DNA of 64,000 nucleotides. Source: Symsagittifera roscoffensis. Lineage: Eukaryota; Xenacoelomorpha; Acoela; Convolutidae. Positions 27,560 to 40,458 of the stretch are shown here, piece by piece; the stretch's first letter is position 1; every line of letters starts with the position of its first letter. The notes beneath the pieces are model-generated. The model had not been told where the DNA came from, ran no database searches, and saw only the letters and a list, made by a program, of their open reading frames with translations. The translations under genes and the position numbers were made by a program. The stretch covers positions 58,918,312 to 58,982,311 of the forward strand of contig NC_087066.1 in NCBI RefSeq assembly GCF_963678635.1, given 5' to 3'.

Positions 27560-30500
27560 GTTGTTGATTTTGTAATAAAATTTTTTCTGTTAGTGTTCTA
27601 TTTTTTCTTTCTTTTTGAGGTATTTTTGGTTCTGGTGTGTTTGATCTTTGAGGGTCTACTTTTTCATGTGGAATTGTTTTTGTATTTTTTGTGGTATAAA
27701 CGTTTTGATTTTGCTCTACTTGTGGGTTTTTTTGAACGATGTGTAAACCTGTGAAGAATATAATTGAGTTAAATCGCGGAATGCATATTCTTTTGGGTAA
27801 TAAGGTAGTAAGTTGTTACGGTGTTGAACGATTTCTTTTTTATTTAAATCAGTAAGTTTGTATGTTACTTCAGTTGGTTTATCAATTATTTGGTAGGGTC
27901 TTTTTCGAATTGGTTGTAATTTTTTGGAGATTCCTTTTCGTGTAGTAAAATTAGGTATTAAAACAAATGTTCCAATTTTTAAGTCTGTGGCTGGCATGAA
28001 ACGTGAATTAATTTGATTATTTATATTTTGTCTTTGTAACAATTTTTTTTGTTGATTTTTGGTAGATTTCATTGTGTTTTTTATCTTTTTGTAAAATCCA
28101 GTACCGGAAGCTAATTTCAAAATTTGTGGATGATGAAAGTGGTCTTCATCATGTGTATTTAAGGGTAGGTTATAACAAATTGAATCTTTCTTTGGTTGAC
28201 AGTAACTTTGTGCAGTTTTATGAGCAATTGCTGTAAACATAATTGGTTTCGTGGCTTTTGATTAAAAACCATTTCATATGGTGACATTCCTAAAGTTGTT
28301 GTGATTTGTGAATTATAGGATAATGGGAATAACTTTACGTCTGTTGACCATTCAGTTTATTGTGTATCATTTCCATTAATGATGCATCTGAGATACTCTT
28401 GTAGTGAACGGTTCATACCTTCGACTAATCCATTTGTCCAAGGTGCATGAGATGATTTCATTGTTAATGAATTCTGTGCCGTTATCTGTGACTAGTAATT
28501 CTGGTAGCTATCCAATGTTCGTAAAGTGTTGTGTATGCGTAGTAAGCCTTACAATGTGGTACTGGGTTGAGTGCTACTTAGTGTGTAAATGCATCAACAA
28601 TTACCATAATATCAGAATTTCCTTCGGAGGATGGTGAAATTGGTCCTCTTGTGTCGAATGATATTCTATGATTGAAATATAGACTTTGCCCTTTGAAATC
28701 TTGTTTTGTTGCAATTTGTTTCTGGTTTGGATAAGTTTATTTAGTTGACATATTATGCAATCAATGAATAATACTTTAATCCAAATTGGTGCATTTGGGA
28801 AATAAAAATTTTGTGAAAAATTTGAATATGTCTTTTCTGATCTTGAGTGTCTTTTTGTATGTTGCGTATGAGATTATTCAAATGCTATTACAACATGCTG
28901 AGGGGGAGAGAGGGTACTTTGAAATCGGGTGTCTGATATTCTAAAAGATCTGTGATTTCATTAATAGTTGTATTATTATACTTTCTAAAGTATCGGAGGA
29001 GTGTTTTATTTCCTAATATTGTTGTATCAGCTTTTGTTGGTTTTGTTTTATACTTGTGCCATGATTTGAGTTGGCGAATTACGGGATCAAGGTTTTGAAA
29101 TTTTTGTAATAGTTGTAATGTAATTTTTTTTGTTGGTGGTAGTAAAAATTTTTCAACTTCTATTTTTGATAATGGAATTGTGTCAAGTGGATCATGAAGA
29201 TCAAAAACTTGGTTTTTTGAGTATTTTGAATCATTTATTGGTGGTCCTGATAAATTTATTTTGTCATCTAAATTTTCCTTTTCTAATACTGGAAAAGTGT
29301 CTTTTTTGTGTGGTTGTTGTTTGCTTGTTTTTTGTGGAGTATTATGTTTTATCCAATGTGAATAAGGAATTGGTTTAAATGTGGATGTTCCTATTAGATC
29401 TATTTCATAGTGGTTATTTTGACAATCTAAATAGAGTGGAAAATGTTGTAAGTTATTTATTTGTGACTGATCTATATCAGTTTTTACTGCGTACTTGCAT
29501 TCTAATCTTGGTGATGTTTCATTTAGATAGAATTTAATGTTTTGCGGTATTTCAACTGTAGTTTTTTGTGTAAGCAGTTCAGGTGGTGTATTTCTACTTA
29601 AAGTATCCGGTAGTGCTAGGTTTTTTCCTGTTGTCCAAACTATATGTAATTTTGGGAATTTCATTAAAATTAATTGAAATCTATAAACTCTATGGTTTGG
29701 ATTTGATTTCTGTGTAAAGAAAAATATTATGGGTTTAAGATCTGTAAATAAAACTGTTGGATGTTTTGATCCAAATATTAGAAATTCATATTCGGTAAGT
29801 GTGTATATTATAGCTGTGCATTCTCTCATGAGAGTAGAGAGTCGTAGTTCAGCTTGTGTAAATAAGCGAAAATTTGCTGATATAAGATTCATTTTGTTTG
29901 TTCCACTGTGTGATTGTAGTAATGCTGCGCCGATGCCAAAGTTTGAAGCATCGCACAACGCAAAAAATGGTTGATTCGGATCAGGGATTGTATTTGATAT
30001 TTGTTCTGTTAACAATTTTTTTTTATTTCTTTGAATCTTGTTTCATGTTCGGTGGTCATTCGAAGTTATTTTGTTGTCTGAGGATGTTATAGAAAGGTTT
30101 TAGGTATAGTTGTATTTTGTATACATATTTACTTAAGAAGTTTAACATTCCAAGGAATTCTTGGATTTTCTTTTTATTTGTGGGTGGTTGAAGTTTCTGA
30201 ATTGCGTGTTTTTGTGATTTCAATAGAGTTATAGTGTTATTTTCGATAATGTGGCCAAGAAATTTTACGCGTGTTAGGAAAAAATGTGATTTGTCTGGGA
30301 CTGCTTTCATGCTTTCATTTTTGAGTATTTGATGATATTGTTCTAAAATTAGAAACATTTCGTCTTTCGTTTGTGATTGCATGAAAACATCATCTAAGTA
30401 TGTGATTGCATGTTTTTTGAGTATAAGTGGTCTAAAAGTTTTACTGATAAAAGCTGAAAAAGCTGCTGGTCCTATGGAAGTTTCATAGAATAATCTATTG

Positions 30501-33500
30501 AATTCGTATTGTTGATTTCCAATAACGAATTGTGTTAATTTTCGCGACTGTTCATCTAGTGGCATTTGATTGTATGCACTATTCATATCTGCGGTTGTGA
30601 AGTATTTACCACTTATTTTGGTTAGAATTACTTTAATAGGTTCAATGGGCCAATTACATTTAGTTTCGTCAATTAGTGAATTGAGATATCTAGCGTCGAG
30701 AGATATTTTTAGTGATTCTCCTTTAGCTAAGATGATAACTGGGTTAATAAAAGTGTTACCTTTTGGTTGTTCTTCTTTGTTTACTGGTGATATAATTTCA
30801 TATTGTTCTAAAATGTCAAGAAGTCTGTTTACTTTATCTTGTAAATGTATGGGTACTTTACTTGCTCGTTGTTTTTTGCAAACTGCGTCAGGTTTTAAAG
30901 GTAAATTTAGTGGTGAACTAATTTTTTCAACATCGAATTTGGATGTTGCATAAACTGTTGGAAATTTTAATAACAGTTTGCCTAGTTTGTCGAATTCTTT
31001 TTGTGTTATTTGGGAATGTTCAAAAATAAACATTGTTAGAAACTTTCGTTCGTCTTCGGTATAATTTTATTTTTTTTAACGTTGGTTTAAAATATGGTGT
31101 TTTTGTGAAGTAATCAGTGTTTCTTTTTTCGTTGCTCATGATGTTGTTTTTTGATAATTCTTCATCAAGAATTGTGGATTGACATATGTCTAGTAATTGT
31201 AGTATATTATTGACTCGATACGCTACTTCATTTGTGGGTGAAGTTGTAGCATTTGTTTCACAGTATCCTAAGAGTCCTAAGGGTAGTGTTATCTGGTTTG
31301 GTGAATTATTATATACGTGTAATGAAATAATATCTGGTTTGATTGTTTCATGTTTTTTATGGATGATATTGTGTTTCTAAAAAATTTATGAATTGGTTTA
31401 AATTCAAGGTCTGACATAAAGAAATGTTGTTTGTTTTGGTTCTTATCATACTGGTGGACTTGTTTGATTGAAAAGTTATAGACATTTCCTGATAGTGGTT
31501 TCAGGTATCTTCGTTCCTGATTATAAATAGGATAAAATTGGGAGAAAAATGGTGGTTAATTGTTTAATCTTTGAAAGAAGGTTAAGGATGTGTTTTTTGC
31601 CCTTGTGTATTTATCTTTTATATGAAGTTTGCTATTCAAAATACTTATTGTGAGAATATACTTAGTTATAAATGGTATGCCAATGATATTGTGTTTTATG
31701 TCTTTAATGTGAAATGTTTGTTTAGATGGTTTAATTAGTATTTTATTTTGTTCCATTGTTCTAGTGGGAACAAGGAAAAGTTGGATTTTTCCATAATTTA
31801 TTAATGTTGAGCCTTGTGCTGTTGCTAATTTACTGGCGGTTTTTATAGGTGTTAGGATTGGATGTAACGATTTGATTTCATTCCAAGTAGGAATGTTAAT
31901 AATATTTGATTCTGCTCCTGAATCAATTAAAATATCTGTTTCAAGATCGGGTGGTTGAAATTCTTTACTTTTTGGGCTTTCTAAGAGAAATGGTATTGTC
32001 GAAATTTTTTCTCTTGGCTGTTCTTTTTGTATATTTTGGTAAATTTTACTTGTATTTGAGCGTTGATTTTCGTTATTGAATACTGTATTTATTTCTTTTA
32101 CATTCTGTTCAATTGATACATCGTTTCTTATGGGTCTAGTATAGTAGTCTTGAAGGAGTTTCGATTGATTTTCGTAAATGTGTGAACTAGAAGGTTGTTC
32201 GTATATGATGGAATCATAGTCGTTTTTGACTGTGATCATATTAACTGAAATAGTGTTATTTGTGTCATTTTCGCTGTCTGTTGATTCACAATTAATGTGG
32301 TTTAATTGTAGTTCTGTACTTTCTGTGTTGTCAATACCAGGGGGATCTGAAGTAGTTCTTCAGTTGCTTGCACTTGATTTATTTGTCGCTGATGTTTCGG
32401 TGTGTTACTTCTTTATTTGTGTTGGGAATCAGGGTAACGATTGTTGTTTCGATAAGGGGATTGAGAAAAATTTCTTCGATTGTTATAGTTGGGATTCGGA
32501 TTTTGTGAGTTGTTTCTTGACCTATTATAGTAATTATATCTGTTTCCTTGATAATTAGATCTGTTGTAGGAATTTTGTCTTGATCTGTTGTTTTGGTAAC
32601 ATTGCTTTCTGTTATTTGAGTAACTTCTATTTCTGTTGTTCGAGTAGTTTCTATTTTTATTGTATAATGAATTACGTGATCTATCGTTTGAATAGTGTCG
32701 ATTCCTAGAATTTGAATGGGAACTGGTATCAAAAATTTCTCTTTTGTTTGAATTTGATCGTGAATAGTTGTTTCTATTCTGGTTATTTTGGCTATTTGAT
32801 CGAATGTATCTGTATTGCGAGAAATTTCATGAATTTCTTTGTTCTGGTGATCTACTTCTATAATTAGAGTTATAGGGTGATTGGTTTCTTGAGTAATTTG
32901 AATTATTTGGGATTGGTTTACCAAAGCTGTTCTTTCTATGTATATTTTTGTTTGGTAAATTTTGATCTTTTTTCATTAATTGATAGAATGATTTGTTTGG
33001 TTCTTTGTACTTTTGCGGTTTATTTTGATTATCCTGTTATTTTTGTCTACATTCGGCAATGCTGTGTCCGTATCTTTGACAATAATTACACCATTTTTTT
33101 AAAGATGGTTTACCTTTGAAATTTAGATTTTTCTCATATATGTTCAAATTTTCAGTGATTTTTTTTAGTTAGGTCTACATCTGAATCGTGTATGTTGTTT
33201 ATTTGTGTGGTATTTGTTTCAATTCTATTAACGTATTGTAGTTTAAGATTTTCTGTTTCTTCAAGTTTCATTGTGATTTCTGCTTGTTCTAATTTATCAA
33301 CTAGTTTTCTGAAATCTAAATCTGGTTCTCGAATTGATGAGGGGTGTGATGCTCTCTTTTTATAGCTTTTTTTCTTAATTGAGGTGTTAGAGTCATTATT
33401 AAAATTTCTGTCATTTTCGTGTTCTTATAATCATGAGTGTTTAGTGAATATGTTTTTCGAACTAGTGTTTCGATTCTAACTGCCAATTGTTTAATTGTTT

Positions 33501-35575
33501 CATTTGGTAGTCTACGATTTTCGTTGCATAAAACTCTTTGGTGTTGTTTATTTCTTTCAGAATCAAACATTTTTGAAAATTCTTGTGTAAATCTTTTCCA
33601 ATCTGTTTTAATGTCTATTGGTAAAATTGAAAACCATTTCTGAGCTGCGCCATCAAGTGTTGTTTGGATTAACGCTGTGCGTCTGTGTATCCAATTTTGA
33701 TGGAGTGGTGTATTTATTGGTTCAGGTCCGATATTTAAAATTATATTTGCTGTGACTGCGTTCAAGTTGTCTTCTACAGAATATTCAGGGTCTGTGCCTG
33801 TGAATACCATCAGTGGTTTATTTGATGTTATTGATGATCCACCCATGAGGTATGGATTCATAATCATCTATAGTGATTCTGCGGCATTTGGCATTCGTGA
33901 AAAATTTGTCAGTTAATTTTTTGTTATTTCATGTTGTTTTAAATAATATGGTAGTGGTGAATAAAAACTCTTATTTTGAGGTTCGTAATTTGGTCTAGGT
34001 TGTCGCATATGTTGTTCTCGTGTATATGGTTCAAAAATATCTGGTTGATGTACGTGATAAGACTGAAGTCTTTGGTTTTGAGAATTTTGTTGATGATATT
34101 GGTCGGTAAAATCGTCATCATCTGATGAATGATAATTAGGTGTATAGTAAGGTGTTTTTTGTTTGTATTGGTATGGTTTTTTATTATTTTTATTTTGTTA
34201 AAAAAATGGGTAATTTTCAGTTGGGTCTGTTGGATTTCGTGGGTTATCATTAAAATTTACGAAATTTGATGTTTGTTGTTGGCAATTTGGTCGTTGTGAA
34301 AATGAACGATAATGCGGATTTGTACGAGTAGGTTTAGATGCTTGTGATCTTTTTAGGTAGTTATAATTGTGTTCTGCAAAATTATTTCTGGTGAATGTTC
34401 TTTGTTTTTGTGATGGTTTTGTCATTGGTCTAAATGTTTGGTAATCCATATGTGAGTGTTTTTGAGCAATCGAGGGTTTAACCGTAGATTGCAATGTTAC
34501 TTGAGGTATTGTTGAAGTCTTTGGTTTTGGCGTTGTAAGATTTGGATGTATTGGTGAACTACTTTGCTGTGTAGTTGTTACAATTGTTTCAAATATTTCT
34601 GCATTTATAAAATGTGATGGTGTTTGAATATCTTGTTGTGTAAGATTTCTAGTTCCATTTAAGTTTTCTTGTTGTATTAAAGTTGAATTTAAACTATTAT
34701 TTTGTCTTCGATCAGGTAAAATGATTTATAATTTAAAGGGGTTGCATCTGTTGTGAGTGGAATTATTTTTACATAGTCTCTGTGAATGGTTATTGTACTG
34801 ATTGCTTGACTTGAGATGTCTACTGGAATATTCAGAAATAATGTATGAGACCAGTCAGGGTCCCAAACGTAATCTGATTGTTCGGCAATGACAGTGTCGT
34901 CATTTGTACTCTGGAGTCTAAAATTTTTTCTTGCTTGTGCAATTAGATCTATATTGTGGTTAAAATAGTCTATTATAAACCATGCTAAGATTTTTTATAA
35001 ATCGTGTTTTACATTTGGTGAAATGTCGTTATTTGAAAAATTTTCACGGATTGTGTTTAAAAATGCTGAGAATGCGGCAATTTCATTTCTGAAATTTGTG
35101 TGTCTTGAGGTTTGAACCGGTGATATGCTTTCGGTTTCTGTTTTTTTAGTATAGATAAATAGTTATACATTATTGCATAAACATCGTTAGTGAATATTGA
35201 ATTTGCTCTCTGTGAATTTTGATGTATGTTTTTAATGTATTCTGTGAATACTTTTGAAAATTCTATATCGACATCATCTGTTTAGATAACATATTTGCCA
35301 TGAAAGTTTCTTGTTGTACTAAGTTCTATGGTGTAAATTCCATATCGTTGTGTTAAGTTACATATTCCTTTCATGTGATGGTCGACAATTTGTCTTTTTA
35401 TTTTTATTTCTGGGAATTCTGCTCTACATGGGCTAATTCCTTCTTCAAATATATTTGCGATTAGGTTATGACAAAATTGTGTTTGACCTCTGTCATCAGT
35501 GAGTGAAATGATGATAAATGGGAAAACCGAGTCTTCGTCTGGACTTTCTTCACTTGGGCTTATACTCATTTTTCG
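27560..35575 (-). pseudogene. gag-pol: Gag-Pol (copy 2, many stops and frameshifts)
   Basis: Recognisable in pieces: Gag capsid 33316-33867, zinc-knuckle region near 33050-33100, protease with DSGAES in 31556-32239, RT with YLDDV in 30056-31033, RNase H in 28888-30015, integrase (heavily damaged, with a deletion near 28450) about 28240-28900, C-terminal GPY-type region 27716-28240. The C-terminal end past 27700 is degenerate. Confidence 0.9.
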
Positions 35576-36011
35576 TTTTATGACTGTCAGTGCGTAATGT
35601 TCAATGTGTCTGATTGGTTGGTTCCAACTATATAAACGTACTAGTTTATTTTTGTATATCTTTTTTTTTCTTCTTTTTCCTTGTTTTGATGAATGTGATG
35701 TAGCTTCTGAATCGGAAAAATATAATTGATCATGAACTGGGTAATTTTTATTCACTGTGTCTTTTAGTTTGTAGAGTGCATCTAAATCGCTGACTTCTGA
35801 TTCGGAGACTGCGTTTCTACGCTTTGAAAATCTTTTTCGTGTAATTTGTCTTTGCTTGCTTAAGACTTTTCTTCTTTTTGTTTGACGTTTTGTGCGAATA
35901 TATCCAATTGTTTGTTTATGCGGTGTAATCACAAGATCGTATGCTTTGTTATTTATTTCACAATTGTGTAGTACAATTGTTTGTTTTTTTTCCTAAATTG
36001 TTCAGTGACAT
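35560..36011 (-). pseudogene. ORF0 (copy 2), fused in frame to Gag
   Basis: The start ATG (36011) is followed by a frameshift in an A run near 35990. From about 35932 the frame is open and, because the junction A run is one base shorter than in copy 1, it continues in frame through the Gag start (KRKMSISP) to 35282. This is either decay or an indication that ORF0 and Gag can form one protein. Confidence 0.6.
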
Positions 36012-36510
36012 AAGGTTTAGGATGAGGGGTGCAAGGTTGTTTTTAGTAATTTTAAATCCTAGACTGTTAGTCCTTACAAGTTTTTGGTTAGCTTAACTTG
36101 GGTTTTTTATGTAGGGTTGGAGAGGAAAGTATATATCGATTCCGAAGAACGATTTTTACTTCCTCGTGGCTATTCTAAGTTAAGGTGTTAACGTCATTAA
36201 TCTTACTTAGGGGTAGTGATTGTGTTCAAGGGTTGGAGAATAGTAAATCGATCCGCAATGTTCAGGTATAATTAGAACACAGGTAGTTCGTTAGGTACTA
36301 TTTTAAAACTTGAAAATAGTTCGGGATGAAATAACCGAAGTTCTTCACTGTTTAGCTTAATTTGAATGGTTAATGTGATTAAAAAATTTCAATTAGTCCT
36401 GGGTCTTTGAAAGGGTTGGGTAGTGAATCGACCTTTGAGGTCGTTAGACACTTTATTATTTGGGTGGGGGAGAACAGGATAGGCCTTGATGATCAGATGA
36501 TAAAATTTTA
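36012..36510 (-). promoter_or_regulatory. 5' leader (copy 2)
   Basis: Same three GGGTTGG..TCGA-type repeats (near 36114, 36231, 36412) and one of the two donor-like AAGTAAGA sites (near 36203). A truncated CAAGGCCTATCC hairpin half abuts the LTR. Confidence 0.4.
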
Positions 36511-36938
36511 TGGTATAAAATGGATTTAATTTATTTATTTAAAGGAGATCCAAGGAAAGCCTTGATGATCTGGTTTAAAATTGAATAAGTTGAGATGAAG
36601 CAAGGATAAAAAATTTAGATAAGGTTTTAAAGATAATTTAAATATATTTGATAAATTTTTTTTTAGTGTTTGATGATATTAGTGGTTGAAATGTTTGCTA
36701 TTAGGTTTAGGTGATGAAGCGGGGGATGCCAGAATTATTTATATAATTACAAACAATTTATGATCATGTCAACTAATTTTTATTTTTTCTTTCAATAAAT
36801 ATATTTTTCAGATATCTTTTTCAATTTCACTGCAGATTTAGAGGGAACGATTTGAGATGTTTTTATAAATCGTTATTGTACAATAGTAAATAGCATTTAG
36901 CGCCTGTAATAATCATTGAAGATTTTTCTTCAAGGTTT

Positions 36939-37172
36939 CTATGTTTGCAAATGAAAATCTAAATTCTTTGCTATTAGAATCCTAAATATAAAAGTTTGGT
37001 CTGGCTTTCGCTGTACGACCATGAAACGTAATGGTAAGTTTCTTCCTAGTCGTAGATCGTCTCATGTCCGAGATCTTCTTCCAATGTCTAGTAGTTCTTT
37101 TATTGTGCGGAATAGCGGTTCTGATCTATTGAGTCGTAGAGACATTTCAATTAGATTATTATCGTGTAACAT
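36939..37172 (-). pseudogene. LTR ORF with internal stop (copy 2, 5' LTR)
   Basis: Same 77-codon frame as 18865-19098, interrupted by TGA at 37062-37064. Start and stop positions are conserved. Confidence 0.5.
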
Positions 37173-37531
37173 TTTTGAAAATGTTTTTGTCTTCTTCTAA
37201 TCTACCTGTTAGTTCTAAGCTAATTTGTTTTCTAAGGTCTTGATCGAGACTTATGGTCGCACCAGATGAGTTAGGTTCGAGGTTTAACTCATAGAGTAAT
37301 TTCGGATAGGGTACACCGTCTGCTCGTCACGCTATCTCATTTTCGGCCGGATAGATTCGTGCAACTTCTTAGTCTAATACCGATCCTAATCTTACTCGTA
37401 TATCTACTAGTCTCAGGGTGTTTAACTAGTCTCTGCTAGGCTCAATAGATCTAGAGTATACTGGCTTATTGCGATTGCTAAAGTTCTCTGGGAGAGGTAA
37501 CTAATTTCTAAGTTAAATTCAAATCTCTCTG

Positions 37532-37559
37532 GTGCTACAATTACAAGTAATTTCAGCAC
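37532..37559. repeat. 28-bp LTR palindrome (copy 2, 5' LTR)
   Basis: Same palindrome with two mismatches in the left arm. Confidence 0.8.
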
Positions 37560-37676
37560 TTACAAATAAGTGGTTTGTTAGTTAGATGGATCTTGATTGC
37601 TTAATATTAAATATTTTATAGAGGTAAAATATCCAATTTATAACCAAAGAATAAATATAGTTTATATGTGGTTCCA

Positions 37677-38989
37677 ATACATTTATACTTATTACATACA
37701 TCAAAAAACCTTGTTTTTTGGGAAACTTTGACGGTTTTTTGAAAAACGTAATTCAATGAGAAGATTACGCAAAAAAATTTGAAACATTTGCTTGTCTGAA
37801 AGTGTTTTGAGCTGATACTTCAATGTATACGTTGACACAACTCATGACCCTGTAGAGGAACGGTTTCGAAGTTGAAATTAAGTGAGAGATTCTGTGGGGT
37901 TTCAGTTTGAGATATGATTAGTTTCAGAGAGTCCGATTTGGTTCCAGGATTTCTAGAAATTAGCAAAATTGAAACAATTGGCTCGAAGAAGAATACTGAT
38001 GTGGGATTGTATATCTGATTTAGTTAACTGGTAGTTTATAGGCAGCGTGTTTCATACCTGCGTGCTATAAAGTGATGATTTAAAGAGAGTATTTTAGAAA
38101 AAACTGAATTTAAATCAGCTTTTTTGTTCCTATGCGTATTTGCGTCTAATATATTAATTTCAGATTTAAGTTTCAGAAAAAAAAGTGAGATTTTCAGATA
38201 CAAAAATTGCAATTTCGGATTTTTCTTGAACTTTTACTCGATACGGGCATGCAAATTCAAGTATCACTAAATTATCAAAAAACAGTGTTCCATTTTAGAA
38301 GCTTTTCCAGACGCGATTTGATCAGTTTTAAGCTAGATTTAATTTAGGAATGATACCTTTGTGAATAAAAAAAGAATGATGCTTTTTTATGGACTAAAAA
38401 TAAAAGAAGTGTTAGATTCTAAAATATATTTAATCCAGGATGCTAGAAGAATTATCCACAACTTTTTTGACAAGCAGAAAAAGTATAAATGATAGTAATT
38501 GTCGGAATATTTTGATCCAAATTAAACAACTACTAGTTTTTTAATTATTTTTTTTTGGTTAAACCACAGGGAATTATATCATAATGTTCCGGCAAGCGTC
38601 TAAAATAAAACATAATAAGCGCTCTTTTCTGTTATAAATAAAATACATTTGATTTGGAATGATTTTTAAAATTCTCCTGAACGCCAAAGAGACGCAATTT
38701 ATGCAAAAAAATGGCGGCAGCCCGCATTTCACCTTGCAACATTTATTCAGTGACAACTAAGACTATTTAAATTACTGTTTAATCGTCGCGCAAAAAATTT
38801 TCATAAGAAAATAGTCTAGCAGTTTTAATACTGGATTGATTTGACAATCATTTTTTTATAGTAAAATGAGTAAATGATGCTCAACTACTTGATAGAAGCT
38901 AAACTCCAGCTAAGCTGCCATAAGATCCCATCCAACATTTTCAGAAATGATTCACTTAAAAACTTTGTTTTCAATATTGTTTATACGGA
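37677..38989. other. AT-rich intergenic DNA, no gene seen
   Basis: No supported frame, RNA gene or repeat; a short minus-strand frame near 38574-38756 has no recognisable feature. Confidence 0.6.
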
Positions 38990-39010
38990 AACCATAACCA
39001 TATTTCATGG

Positions 39011-39490
39011 TTGGACGTAATGGACGCAAAACCAATGAACTCACAGATCTTCAAAAATAAGTTTCAAATGCCAAATTTATTAGAACTACTCGACTCAGCA
39101 GCCCAAATAATTACAACCAAGACAGAGGGCACAGTCTGGTTTACGTCATTAGATCTAAAATACGCATTCAGTCAACTCCCATTAGACGTATCCGTGAGCA
39201 AACACTGTAACTTCAACATCGTATGCGGGGAATTTACTGGAACGTACAGATTCAAAACCGGATTTTATGGACTAACAGACATGCCAAAGGAATTCCAGAA
39301 GACAATGGACAACACAATCCAAGGAATTCAAGGAGTCTTCTGTTTCTTAGATGACATACTAATAGTATCAAAAGGTTCAGTCACAGAACACAATGAAATA
39401 GTTGACAAAGTCTTGTCAAGGTTAGACAAAGAAGGATTTGCGCTAAATTCAGCAAATGCGAATTTTCAAAAACAAAATTATTCTGACTGA
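39011..39490 (+). pseudogene. pol: Reverse transcriptase fragment
   Basis: Begins in the fingers (VMDAKPMNS-like) and includes the TSLDLKYAFSQLPL region and the catalytic FLDDILIVSKGS. A frameshift near 39470 is followed by TGA at about 39488, where a Trp is expected. Confidence 0.9.
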
Positions 39491-39513
39491 GATTCGAGAT
39501 AGATGAGACAGGA

Positions 39514-40458
39514 GTGAGACCAAAACACTCGAAGATAGAAGCAGTAATGGCATTACAACCGCCACAATCTCTGAAACAACTGAGATCATTCATGGATATT
39601 TTAAATCACTTGTCCAGATTCATACCCAATCTCCAAAAACACACCGAACCATTGCGCCCATCATTGAAGGCGGATAACAAACAAAAATTCATTTGGATTG
39701 AAGAAGCAAACAACGCATTTAAGAAAACCCTGGAATTAATCGCCAACATAACAAAAATGCACCATTACGATGCCACCAAACAATGTAGGATCAATTGTGA
39801 CGCCAGTCACAAAGAATTGGGGGCTGCATTAGAGCAAGAATTGGAACCGGACAAATGGGTACCAATCGCATTCACATCAAAATTTTTGAATGCAGCTGAA
39901 CAAAAGTACAGCACTAACGAGCTCGAACTTCTAGCGGTGGTATGGTCATGTGAATTCTTCAGAAACTATTTATTGGGAAACCAATTCCAAATATTAACCG
40001 ACCACAAGGCCATAGTTACAGCATTAACAGAAAATTGGGGCAACAAAACATATCAATCCAGACTGACAAGATGGGCAGACAGAATGCTACCATTCGAATA
40101 TACAATTTCTCACATTGCAGGAGCTAAAATAGGAATGGCAGATTACTTATCAAGAAGCCCTAAATTTGAGGCACCACCTACATCAAAATACGACGAACAA
40201 TTTGTAGTCAAAGCCATCGAAAACTTTGATGAGGCATGTAGGGTGATTAACACTCCAGCGCCGACAAAAGAATTTGAAAAAATCCAATTAGTCAAGGCCC
40301 ACCTAGAGAAAAACAGGATATTTCCCAAGAGATTTACACTAATTGGGAGGGAGAACGGAGGAGAACACCCAATTTCCGAAGCACCGCAAGGGGGGCGTCG
40401 ATATCTCGCACAAAGAATTTATTCAATCAGATCCTCGATGCAGAACCGCAAAAAGTAA
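39514..40458 (+). pseudogene. pol: RNase H and connection domain
   Basis: Continues pol in another frame: ALQPPQSLKQLRSFMDILNH connection, RNase H with INCDASHKELGAALEQ, STNELELLAVVW (catalytic Glu), TDHKA, and HIAGAKIGMADYLSRSP. Open until a frameshift near 40350. Confidence 0.9.

Larger units (their letters stand above)
18436..37676 (-). mobile_element. Giant Ty3/Gypsy-type LTR retroelement, copy 2 (complete but decayed)
   Basis: Both LTRs are present (18436-19602 and 36511-37676, 1167 and 1166 bp, several percent diverged), giving a total of about 19.2 kb. Gene order matches copies 1 and 3. Gag-pol, ORF C, env and ORF F all carry stops and frameshifts; ORF A and ORF B remain open. The diverged LTRs and the many lesions indicate an older insertion. 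Confidence 0.93.
36511..37676 (-). repeat. 5' LTR, copy 2
   Basis: Pairs with 18436-19602. The outer end is TGGAACC at 37676. Confidence 0.9.

Noticed and set aside
18430-37682. Target-site duplication for copy 2
   Set aside because: Bases next to the two LTR ends (ATGGTA and ATACAT) do not match, so none is claimed.
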